A stretch of DNA of 64,000 nt, from contig NZ_RSAA01000026.1 in the NCBI RefSeq assembly GCF_003931915.1, positions 62,001-126,000 on the forward strand, given 5' to 3'. The stretch is from Saccharopolyspora rhizosphaerae (GTDB taxonomy: Bacteria; Actinomycetota; Actinomycetes; Mycobacteriales; Pseudonocardiaceae). The notes under the pieces are model-generated. The model was not told the origin of the DNA, searched no databases, and saw only the letters and a program-made list of their open reading frames with translations. This document shows, one piece after another, positions 17,445-26,563 of the stretch. Made by a program: the position numbers and the translations under genes. The stretch's first letter is position 1. Every line of letters starts with the position of its first letter.

Positions 17445-18173
17445 GTGTACATCGAGGAGACCGGCGCGGGAGACGGCGACATCAAGGTCACCATCGACGG
17501 CGAGGAGTACACCGCCGAGGCCAACTACGACCTCGACGGTGACGGGCTGGACGAGACGGTCGCGGTGATGACCGACGAGGGTTTCGTCGCCTACATCGAC
17601 GAGGACGCCGACGGTCAGGCCGACCTGGTGCAGACGATCACCCGCGACGGCCAGGTCCTCGACCAGACCCGGTTCCACGAGGACTCCGGCGAGTGGACCC
17701 CCGAGGCGCCGCAGCAGCACCCCGGCGGCACCGGCGAACCCCGCCCGGACGACGCCGAGCAGATGGTGATCGACACCCCGCAGGGAGACGTGCAGGTGGG
17801 GCCGGCGACCGAGGACAGCAACTCCGACGGCGTGGCCGACACCGCGGTCGTGCAGTCCGAGAACGGCAACACCGTGCTGGTCACCGACGTGGACGGGGAC
17901 GGTTCCGCGGACCAGGTGGTCGAGATCAACCAGACCGGCGGCGTGACCATCTCGCACCACACCGGCGACGGGCAGTGGACCGTCGTCGAGCAGGGCCAGA
18001 TCGGCGATGGAGGTCAGTACGCGCCGAACCAGGCGGCCTCCGCGACCGACGACGCGACCTGGACCTTCGACGAGCCCGAGCTGCAGCCCACCTCCCCGGT
18101 CGCCGAGGCCGGTCCCGCGGGCCGCTGCGTCGGAGAACCGGCGACCTCCGCGGACGACGACTCCTGGGTGTGA
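17445..18173 (+). CDS. acidic protein with calcium-loop (EF-hand/TSP3-like) repeats
   Basis: A 242-residue, strongly acidic protein without signal peptide or membrane helix. Seen: four D-x-D-G-D or D-x-N-S-D loops, namely DLDGDGLDE, DEDADGQAD, DSNSDGVAD and DVDGDGSAD, two in each half, each followed by short beta-like segments. The layout looks like an internal duplication. The GTG at 17445 has CGGAGG upstream; earlier in-frame codons look non-coding. It follows the second dynamin gene by about 185 bases on the same strand and may belong to the cassette. Calcium binding is inferred from the loops; the function is unknown. Confidence 0.75.
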   Translation: MYIEETGAGDGDIKVTIDGEEYTAEANYDLDGDGLDETVAVMTDEGFVAYIDEDADGQADLVQTITRDGQVLDQTRFHEDSGEWTPEAPQQHPGGTGEPRPDDAEQMVIDTPQGDVQVGPATEDSNSDGVADTAVVQSENGNTVLVTDVDGDGSADQVVEINQTGGVTISHHTGDGQWTVVEQGQIGDGGQYAPNQAASATDDATWTFDEPELQPTSPVAEAGPAGRCVGEPATSADDDSWV

Positions 18174-18609
18174 CCCGGGGTCGAAGGAAATTCGACAGAA
18201 TGTGATTCCAACACCCACTCGTGGTCTGGATTCTCAGGCCATCGAGCGGTTTTCATCTTCGCCCAATCCGCGCGGCAACCGCCGTTCGGCGGCTCTCCGC
18301 TGGGTACCGGACGTCCGAGCACCTGTCCGCTTCGCCGGAAAATCTGGCACCCCGAGCGGGCCCCGCCACGAGATTTCCGCGAGGGGCGGAGAAGAAATGT
18401 GAACTGAATCGATTCCCTTATCGTTCCTGTGAGAGAAGCGACAACGCTGATCTTCTTCGGGCGGCTCATTCCCCGTTAGCCTCGATGCATCCCTTTTCCA
18501 CTTCGCCCGGCTCTCCGGGCCGGGCGAAGCTTTCCCTGCAAACGCCGGCGGGGGCGCTCCCGTCGGCGACCGATCCGGGCTGTGGCGCCCAGTCAGGAGA
18601 CACGTCGCG
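18174..18609. other. pckG upstream region
   Basis: About 435 bases of relatively AT-rich DNA without a gene. TGTGA words occur near 18200, 18399 and 18428, none with a full TCACA partner. A hairpin lies at 18501-18529. The pckG promoter is expected here but I cannot place it with confidence. Confidence 0.5.
18501..18529 (+). promoter_or_regulatory. hairpin in the pckG leader, possible attenuator
   Basis: CTTCGCCCGG (18501-18510) pairs perfectly with 18520-18529, followed directly by CTTTCCC. It sits 80 nt before the pckG start. It could be the end of an upstream transcript or an attenuator; the sequence does not decide. Confidence 0.4.
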
Positions 18610-20424
<1,815 letters not shown>

Positions 20425-20513
20425 GACCTGGGCGGGTGAGCGTCCGGAACGTCGTGGGAAGCTCCGGGCCTCCACCCGTCCGACGCGGACGGTGATCGTG
20501 CGCGTACCTGGAA

Positions 20514-20542
20514 GCGGCGCCTCCCCCAAGGGGAGGCGCCGC
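20514..20542 (+). terminator. intrinsic terminator of pckG
   Basis: GCGGCGCCTCCCC (20514-20526) and 20530-20542 are perfectly complementary with a tiny loop, followed by TTT. The hairpin lies 90 nt after the pckG stop. Confidence 0.85.
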
Positions 20543-20669
20543 TTTCGCGTTCCCGCCCCGACGGGGTCGTTCGACGACCGCCAGCAACCGACCGGGCACC
20601 CCGCGCGTCCTGTGGACGTCCGCTTCGCGAAGAGGACGAGGCGGCAGCCGGACCGAAGGGGTGTGTCCG

Positions 20670-20807
20670 ATGGCTGATCTGGCGATGCTGGCGTTGTCCC
20701 TCGTCGTGACCGCAGCGGTGCTGCTGGTGCCGCGCGGCGCGGCAGCTCGCTCCGAGGAGAGGACCGGAGCTGCGCACGACAGCACCGGCAGGACCCGCAC
20801 GTCCTGA
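20670..20807 (+). CDS. 45-residue single-span membrane peptide
   Basis: The short ORF begins MADLAMLALSLVVTAAVLLV, one hydrophobic helix, and continues with a hydrophilic tail rich in Arg, Glu, Ser and Thr. GAAGGGG lies 8-14 nt before the ATG. It is bracketed by the pckG terminator and by a 12-bp hairpin 6 nt after its stop, so it looks like a self-contained transcription unit. No family is recognised. Confidence 0.5.
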   Translation: MADLAMLALSLVVTAAVLLVPRGAAARSEERTGAAHDSTGRTRTS

Positions 20808-20813
20808 ACCGGC

Positions 20814-20849
20814 CCGCGCTCCGCTCCCTCCCGGGGAAGCGGAGCGCGG
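20814..20849 (+). terminator. terminator after the small membrane ORF
   Basis: CCGCGCTCCGCT (20814-20825) pairs with 20838-20849 around a 12-nt loop. Confidence 0.65.
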
Positions 20850-20976
20850 ACGGGCTCACTGTTCTGATGATGCGGCGGGACCGCGTTGTCGTCCACCACC
20901 TGGGGCGCTGGCCCCGCCGCGGGTTCTGAGCGCCTTCGTGGCGAGTACGCCGGGACGCCGCCCATGGGCCGTGCAT

Positions 20977-21048
20977 CAGGAGCGGCGCACGGAGTCCACG
21001 GAGGCGCTGCGCTCTCCCGCCCGGGTTTCCGCCACCCGCACCGCCAAG
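20977..21048. repeat. copy 2 of a possible dispersed intergenic repeat
   Basis: It shares an exact 17-mer and looser downstream similarity with 7954-8021. It lies just 3' of the minus-strand sugar permease gene. Confidence 0.4.
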
Positions 21049-21070
21049 CGGAGCGGGTCTTGAACAGCTC

Positions 21071-21910
21071 CTAGTTCTTGATGGCACCGGCGAGGTTGAA
21101 GGCGCCTCCGAGGTAGCGGGAGACCACGAGGTACAGGGCGATGACCGGTGCCGTGTAGAGGATCGAGTAGGCCGCGAGCTGGCCGTAGGCGATGAGGCCG
21201 CCTTGGCCGAAGAACGCGAAGATCCCCACCGAGGCCGGCTGCTTGGCCGAGTCCAGCAGCAGCACGAACGGGACGAAGAAGTTCCCCCACGCGTTGATGA
21301 AGGTGAAGATCGCGACCACGCCCATGCCGGGCACGATGAGCGGCAGCACCACCGAGCGCAGCGCCTGCATCGCCGAGGCGCCGTCGACCCACGCCGCCTC
21401 CTCGAGGCTGATCGGCACGCCGTCCATGAAGTTCTTCGTCATCCAGATCGCGATCGGCAGCGAGGTCGCCGCCAGGAACAACGTCGTGCCGAACATCGAA
21501 TCCACCAGCTCCACCTGCACGAACATGCTGTAGACCGGCACCATCACGGCCGTCATCGGCAAGCCGGAGGCGAACAGCACGAGGTAGAGGAACGGGCGCC
21601 GGAAGCGCAGCTGGTAGCGCGACAGCGGGTAGGCGCACAGCACGGCTGAGACCACCGAGACCACCGACGCACCGCCGCACAGCACCAAGCCGTTCCACAG
21701 TGGACGACCGCTGACCTCCCAGCTGAGCACCTGCGCGAAGTTGTCCAGGGTGAACGCGCTCGGCACCTGCGCCGACAGCGGTGCGTCGGCGTCGAAGGAC
21801 GCCGTGACCAACCACAGCAGCGGTGCGAGGAAGGCGAGGGCGACCACCGCCAGCACCAGGTGCACCACCACCGACACCGAGCGCCGCCTCGCGACAGTGA
21901 CTCCGGCCAT
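21071..21910 (-). CDS. carbohydrate ABC transporter permease (MalG/CUT1 type)
   Basis: A 279-residue, six-helix permease. Seen: the EAA loop EEAAWVDGASAMQALRSVVLPL that docks the ATPase, N-terminal VTASFDADAPL, and the C-terminal SRYLGGAFNLAGAIKN typical of CUT1 permeases. Its ATG overlaps the TGA of the upstream permease. It forms the importer with the next two genes. No ATP-binding gene is present, so a shared multiple-sugar ATPase (MsiK type) elsewhere in the genome is expected. Confidence 0.92.
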   Translation of the reverse strand: MAGVTVARRRSVSVVVHLVLAVVALAFLAPLLWLVTASFDADAPLSAQVPSAFTLDNFAQVLSWEVSGRPLWNGLVLCGGASVVSVVSAVLCAYPLSRYQLRFRRPFLYLVLFASGLPMTAVMVPVYSMFVQVELVDSMFGTTLFLAATSLPIAIWMTKNFMDGVPISLEEAAWVDGASAMQALRSVVLPLIVPGMGVVAIFTFINAWGNFFVPFVLLLDSAKQPASVGIFAFFGQGGLIAYGQLAAYSILYTAPVIALYLVVSRYLGGAFNLAGAIKN

Positions 21911-22785
21911 CACGTCCCGTCCTCGTCCGGATCTCCGATGCTGCTCGCGTAGAGCACCGCGAACAGCCCGCCGATGGTCAGCAGCACCAAGGAGATCGTC
22001 GCGCCGTACCCGATCTCGTCGAACTCGAAGGCGGAGTCGTACATCAGCAGCGGCAACGTCTGGGTCGCCGCGTTCGGCCCGCCCGCGGTGAGCACGTAGA
22101 TGAGCGTGAACACGCCGACCGTCTGCAGCGTGATGAGCATCAGGTTGGTGGTCACCGTCCGGCGGATCACCGGGAGCGTGACGTGCCAGAACCGGCGCAG
22201 CACCCCGGCCCCGTCGACCTCGGCGGCCTCGGTCAGGTCGGTGGGCACCTCGGCGAGCGCGGCCTGGTAGACCAGCATCGAGAAGGCCGTGCCGCGCCAG
22301 ACGTTGCCGAGCACCACCGCGAGCATCGGCACGTGGTAGAGCCAGTCCACGCCCTCCAGCCCGAGCCCGACCAGCACGTTGTTCAGCGTGCCGTCGGTGT
22401 TGAGGAAGGCGTAGATCGCGAACGCGGCGACCAGCTCCGGCAGCACCCACGCGGACACGACCGCGGTGCCGACGACGTTGCGCAGCCAGCGGTTCCGGTG
22501 CCGGGTCAGCAGGGCGATGAACATGCCCAGGCAGTTCTGCCCGATGACCGCCGATCCCACGGTGAACACCACGGTCGCCCAGATCGCGTGCCACAGCGCG
22601 GGGTCCGTGAACATCCGCTGGTAGTTGTCCAGCCCGACGAACTCCGGGGAGCTCGCCGCCGCGCCGGTCAGCGCTGCGTCGGTGAACGAGACGTAGCCAC
22701 TCCACAGGATCGGGCCGATCACGAACAACCCGAGCAACAACGTGGCGGGCGCCATCGGCGCGAGCCACCGCCGCACCGCCGTCAT
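21910..22785 (-). CDS. carbohydrate ABC transporter permease (MalF/CUT1 type)
   Basis: A 291-residue partner permease. Seen: FIGP-like FVIGPILWSGYVSFTDAAL, GLDNYQRMFTDPALW, and the EAA loop LTEAAEVDGAGVLRRFWHVTLPVIR. It follows the binding-protein gene by two bases and overlaps the second permease, so all three genes form one operon. I chose the ATG at 22785 because a longer frame would overlap the binding protein. Confidence 0.92.
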   Translation of the reverse strand: MTAVRRWLAPMAPATLLLGLFVIGPILWSGYVSFTDAALTGAAASSPEFVGLDNYQRMFTDPALWHAIWATVVFTVGSAVIGQNCLGMFIALLTRHRNRWLRNVVGTAVVSAWVLPELVAAFAIYAFLNTDGTLNNVLVGLGLEGVDWLYHVPMLAVVLGNVWRGTAFSMLVYQAALAEVPTDLTEAAEVDGAGVLRRFWHVTLPVIRRTVTTNLMLITLQTVGVFTLIYVLTAGGPNAATQTLPLLMYDSAFEFDEIGYGATISLVLLTIGGLFAVLYASSIGDPDEDGT

Positions 22786-22787
22786 CC

Positions 22788-24122
22788 TCAGCCCGCCTGG
22801 GTGTTGGCAGGTTCCACGATCCGCGAGACCTGCTGCGCCCACCGGTCGGAGACCTCCGCAGGCGGCGTGCCGGCGACGACCTCGAGCACCGACTTCTGGA
22901 TCTCCTCGGAGACCTTCGGGTACTCCGGCAGCGCGGGCCGGTAGTGGGTGTTGGCCAGCAGCCCGATCCAGAACTGGTTGAGCGGGTTGGCCTCGGCGAT
23001 CCTCGGGTCCGCGGCCGCGTCGGCGCGCGCGGGCAGGTTCCCGGTGGCGGCCGAGTACTCGACGACGTTGTCCTTGGACAGGGCCTGCTTGATGAACTCG
23101 AAGGCGTCGTCGGGCTTGTCGCTGGCCGAGCTGACCGCCAGCGTCCACCCGCCGGAGAGCGTCACCGTGCCCGGCGCCTGCCCGAACTGGGTGGGCATGG
23201 CCGTCGCGGACATGGTCTTCGACCAGTCCGTCCAGCCCGCGTCGAGCCAGTTGCCGGAGGCGAAGCTGCCGTCGAGCCGGATGGCGACCTTGCCCTCCTG
23301 GGCGAGCTGGTCGCGCTGGTTCTTGTCGTACTGGGCGTCGGCGATCTGCGGTTTGCTCTGCGTGAGGCCCTCACCGACCGCGGTGGACAGGAACCCCATC
23401 GCGTCGGTGAACCCCTGGCTGGGCACCAGCCACTTGCGCTGCTGCTCGTCGTAGAGCGTGCCGGTGCTGGTTCCGTAGAGCAGCATCTCGACGGTCTGCA
23501 TGCTCACCGACTCGCCCTCGGCCTTGCCCAGCGGCATGTCGATGCCGATCACGTCGGGGCGCTTCTGCTTGATCTGGCGCGCGGCGGCGAGGATGTCCTC
23601 CCAGGTGCGGGGTTTCCACTCCGCCGGTAGCCCGACCTCGGCGAACAGCTGCCGGTTGTACCAGAGGCCGCGGGTGTCGGTGTCGAGCGGAACGCCGTAG
23701 ACCCGGCCGTCGGCGGCCTTGCCGGCCTGCTTGGTGCTGCCGATGTAGGAGCCGTTCCAGTCGGGCCACTGGGCCAGCCTGTCGTCCAACGGCAGCAGGT
23801 AGCCGGCCTCGACGTCGGAGTTGACCTGGAAGGAGTCCTCGTAGAGCACGTCGGGCGCGGTGGACTCCGAGCGCATCCGCAGCTGCAGCTTGGACAGGTA
23901 CTCGCTCTCCGGCGCGACGACCGGGTCGAGCTTGACGAACTTGCCGGGGTGAGCTTGCTCGTACTGCTGCTTCACGCGCTGCATCAGCGCGTCGACCTGC
24001 GTCGTGTTGCCGTAGCGGTGGTAGGCGACGGTGATCGTGCTCGGGTCCTCGCCGGACCCGCCGCAGGCGGAGATGCCCAGGGCAGCGGTGAGGATGGCGG
24101 CTAACGCGGTTCTCCGGCGCAT
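22788..24122 (-). CDS. sugar-binding lipoprotein of the ABC importer
   Basis: A 444-residue extracellular solute-binding protein of family 1. Seen: an N-terminal basic signal MRRRTALAAILTAALG with lipobox ISAC, so it should be lipid-anchored outside the membrane; then the family pattern TITVAYHRYG, LPLDDRLAQWP, GLWYNRQLFAEVGL, PRTWEDILAAARQI and EFIKQALSKDN. GGAGGAGCCCG precedes the ATG. It is the first gene of the operon, under the promoter at 24185-24213 and next to a divergent ROK regulator. The sugar cannot be told. Confidence 0.94.
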   Translation of the reverse strand: MRRRTALAAILTAALGISACGGSGEDPSTITVAYHRYGNTTQVDALMQRVKQQYEQAHPGKFVKLDPVVAPESEYLSKLQLRMRSESTAPDVLYEDSFQVNSDVEAGYLLPLDDRLAQWPDWNGSYIGSTKQAGKAADGRVYGVPLDTDTRGLWYNRQLFAEVGLPAEWKPRTWEDILAAARQIKQKRPDVIGIDMPLGKAEGESVSMQTVEMLLYGTSTGTLYDEQQRKWLVPSQGFTDAMGFLSTAVGEGLTQSKPQIADAQYDKNQRDQLAQEGKVAIRLDGSFASGNWLDAGWTDWSKTMSATAMPTQFGQAPGTVTLSGGWTLAVSSASDKPDDAFEFIKQALSKDNVVEYSAATGNLPARADAAADPRIAEANPLNQFWIGLLANTHYRPALPEYPKVSEEIQKSVLEVVAGTPPAEVSDRWAQQVSRIVEPANTQAG

Positions 24123-24157
24123 CGGGCTCCTCCGGCCTGTGACGCTTGCGACTAAGC

Positions 24158-24173
24158 TGAGATCCGGATCACA
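24158..24173. promoter_or_regulatory. CRP/GlxR-like site in the sugar operon leader
   Basis: TGAGA-TCCGGA-TCACA differs from TGTGA-N6-TCACA at one base. It lies just downstream of the predicted transcription start of the importer operon, where binding would be expected to repress. Confidence 0.4.
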
Positions 24174-24184
24174 CTCGGTGGGCA

Positions 24185-24213
24185 ACATAAGTCCATTCGT
24201 TTTCAGAAGTCAA
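24185..24213 (-). promoter_or_regulatory. sigma-70-type promoter of the sugar importer operon
   Basis: On the minus strand: TTGACT (24213-24208), 17-nt spacer, TTATGT (24190-24185). This is the best consensus promoter I see in the window. It implies a leader of about 55 nt before the binding-protein ATG. Confidence 0.7.
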
Positions 24214-24402
24214 TGATCTTCCCCGGTCTCGGCGGAACGGACCGGCGATCACGCTGCTCGAGGAGGCCCGTGCTGAGACCCGTCACCACCGCGAAGCCGT
24301 TGCCCCACCTCGGGATTCGCACCGCCGTCGTTCGAAGTGGCGGCTGAGGTTCCGCCCCCGCACCGCACAGCGACCACCGGACAACGCTCGGAGGAGAGCC
24401 GC

Positions 24403-25617
24403 ATGACCCCTGCGTCGTGGCAAGGGACGAACCTGCCCCGAGTCGGCGGTTTCAACCGCGCGGTCGTGCTGGACACGATCCGCCGCCACGGCGAGATCAG
24501 CCGGGTCGAGCTCGCCCAGCGCACCGGACTGACCGCGCAGACGATGTCCAACATCGTGCGGGCGCTCATCGACGACGGGCTGGTCACCGAGAACGGACGC
24601 GCGCCCTCCACCGGCGGGAAGCGGCGGGTGCTGCTCAAGGTGGTGCCGGACGCCTACTCCGCCGTCGGCCTGCACCTCGACCCGGAGCGCATCACCGGGG
24701 TCCTCGTCGACCTCGCCGGCGGTGTCCGGTTGCGCGCCACCCGGCGGCTGCCGAGCGAGGCCACGCCCGCCGCCGTCGCCACCGCGCTGACCCGCATCGG
24801 CCAGCAGTTGGTGCGCCGCTCGGGCCTGGAGCCCGAGCGCGTGCTGGGCGCCGGGTTGGCGGTGCCCGGACCGCTGGACCCGGCGCACCGCAAGGTCCTC
24901 GACCCGCCCAACCTCGACGGCTGGACCGAAGCCCCGCTCGCCGACCTCGTCGAGGAGCGGTTCGAGCTGCCGGTCGTGATGGACAACGACGCCACCGCCG
25001 CGGCCATCGGGGAGCGCTGGTCCGGCTGCGCGCAGCGCGCCGGCTCCTTCGTCTACGTCTACCTGGGCACCGGCGTGGGCATCGGCGTCGTCCTCGGCGA
25101 CCAGGTGCACCGGGGTGTCAGCAACAACGCCGGCGAGATCGGGCACGTGCACAGCGGCGGCTCCCGCGAGTGCCACTGCGGCCGGCGCGGCTGCCTGGAG
25201 GCCTACTGCTCGATGCGCTCCATCGTCGCCGACTGGCGCGCGGCCATCGGCCGACCGGCACCGACCTCGGTCACCGCGGCCTACGACCAGCTGTGCCGGG
25301 ACGCGGTCGCCGGGGAGGCCGCGGCCCGCAAGGTGCTGCGCCAGACCGCCACCCGCCTCGGCCAAGCCCTCGCGTCGGTGGTCAGCGTCCTCGACGTGGA
25401 CCGGGTGGTGCTCGGCGGACCGGCGTTGCGGCACGTCTCGGAACTGGTGCGCAACCGGGTCTCGAAGGTGATCACCGCCCAGGTGTGGGCACCGCAGGTA
25501 CGTCCGGTGCGCGTCGAGACGGCGCTGATCGGTGACGACGCCGCCGCGGTCGGCGCGGCGTCACTGGTGTTCGACCACGCCTACTCACCCCGTCTCAACA
25601 CGCTCCTCGGCTCCTGA
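24403..25617 (+). CDS. ROK-family transcriptional regulator
   Basis: A 404-residue sugar-responsive repressor. Seen: N-terminal winged helix (about 15-75, RHGEISRVELAQRTGLTAQT), then the ROK sugar-kinase fold with AGLAVPGPLD, MDNDATAAAIGERW, GTGVGIGVVLG, and the zinc-site signature GEIGHVH ... CHCGRRGCLEAYC. GGAGGAG is 8 nt before the ATG. It is divergent from the sugar importer operon and is very likely its regulator, with the transported sugar or its phosphate as ligand. Its 3' end overlaps the convergent SGNH gene by 33 bases. Confidence 0.92.
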   Translation: MTPASWQGTNLPRVGGFNRAVVLDTIRRHGEISRVELAQRTGLTAQTMSNIVRALIDDGLVTENGRAPSTGGKRRVLLKVVPDAYSAVGLHLDPERITGVLVDLAGGVRLRATRRLPSEATPAAVATALTRIGQQLVRRSGLEPERVLGAGLAVPGPLDPAHRKVLDPPNLDGWTEAPLADLVEERFELPVVMDNDATAAAIGERWSGCAQRAGSFVYVYLGTGVGIGVVLGDQVHRGVSNNAGEIGHVHSGGSRECHCGRRGCLEAYCSMRSIVADWRAAIGRPAPTSVTAAYDQLCRDAVAGEAAARKVLRQTATRLGQALASVVSVLDVDRVVLGGPALRHVSELVRNRVSKVITAQVWAPQVRPVRVETALIGDDAAAVGAASLVFDHAYSPRLNTLLGS

Positions 25618-26451
25618 CACCGCGTCGGCGACGGCGTGCCCGAACGCCTCCATGCCGCGGGCGTTCGGGTGCAGCGGGGCCGCCCACGAGGTCGGCACGA
25701 GGCCTTCGAAGTACTTCTGCTCCGGCGGCCGGCAGACGTCGTGCCCCTCGCTGACCGGGCCGAGGTCGACGAACTCCGCGCCGTGCGCGCGAGCCCGCTC
25801 GCCGAGCCGGGCGCTCAGCTCGTCCACCTTGGACTGGACGTGGTCGGCGTCGCGGGCCCACATCGGCTGCTTCGGGTGGCAACCGCCCGGCGGGAGGTAG
25901 GTGCCGTACCCGACCACCACGACCCGCGCGTCCGGTGCGCGGTGGGCGATCTCGTCGAGCGCCGCGTCGAAGTCCGGGAGGAACGCGTCGATCCGCTCGG
26001 ACAGCTCGTCACCAGCAGCGGTGAAGCGGTCCGCGCAGGAGGACCCCACCGGTTCCGGGAGCGCGTTGAGGCACGACACCGCCGCCTGCACCAGGTCGAC
26101 GTCGTTGCCGCCGATGGTGACGGTGACCAGGTCGGTCGTCTCGCTCAACGCGTCGTACTGCGGAGGCAGCACCACGTGCTGGCGGCCCGCGAAGTCCTCG
26201 GTCTCGGCGCCCGAACACGTCACGTCGACCAGCTCCGCGCCCCAGCGCGCGGCCGCGACCTGCGGGTAGTTCTTCGTCGACCGGAAGCACAGCAGGTTCG
26301 GGTCCGGGTGGGGCACCAGCGGGCCGGCGGCCGCCGAATCTCCCATCGCCACGTACTCGAGCACGTCCTGCTGGGCCACCGCGGGAAGTCCCGAGGACAC
26401 CAACGCGAGCACTCCGGCACCAGCGACCACGGGCAACCGCAAGCCGACCAC
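25585..26451 (-). CDS. secreted SGNH/GDSL esterase or lipase
   Basis: A 288-residue exported hydrolase. Seen: an N-terminal hydrophobic signal ending near LPAVAQQ; block I AMGDSAAAGPL with the nucleophile Ser; block III TIGGNDVDL; and block V PLHPNARGMEA with the catalytic His. Six or more cysteines (CFRS, DVTCSGAE, SCLN, SSCAD, GGCHP, DVCRP) suggest three disulfides, as in Streptomyces-type secreted lipases. GGGAGG lies 5 nt before the GTG. It sits next to sugar uptake genes without an obvious functional tie. Confidence 0.9.
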   Translation of the reverse strand: MVGLRLPVVAGAGVLALVSSGLPAVAQQDVLEYVAMGDSAAAGPLVPHPDPNLLCFRSTKNYPQVAAARWGAELVDVTCSGAETEDFAGRQHVVLPPQYDALSETTDLVTVTIGGNDVDLVQAAVSCLNALPEPVGSSCADRFTAAGDELSERIDAFLPDFDAALDEIAHRAPDARVVVVGYGTYLPPGGCHPKQPMWARDADHVQSKVDELSARLGERARAHGAEFVDLGPVSEGHDVCRPPEQKYFEGLVPTSWAAPLHPNARGMEAFGHAVADAVSGAEERVETG

Positions 26452-26563
26452 GAGGACCTCCCGACCCGATCAAGGCGACACCACCAAGATCAGAGCACGG
26501 AAGTGCCCGGGAGCAGCCGAAGAGCACCCGCACGCGCACCCGGTTCCCCCGAAGGGACGCGCC

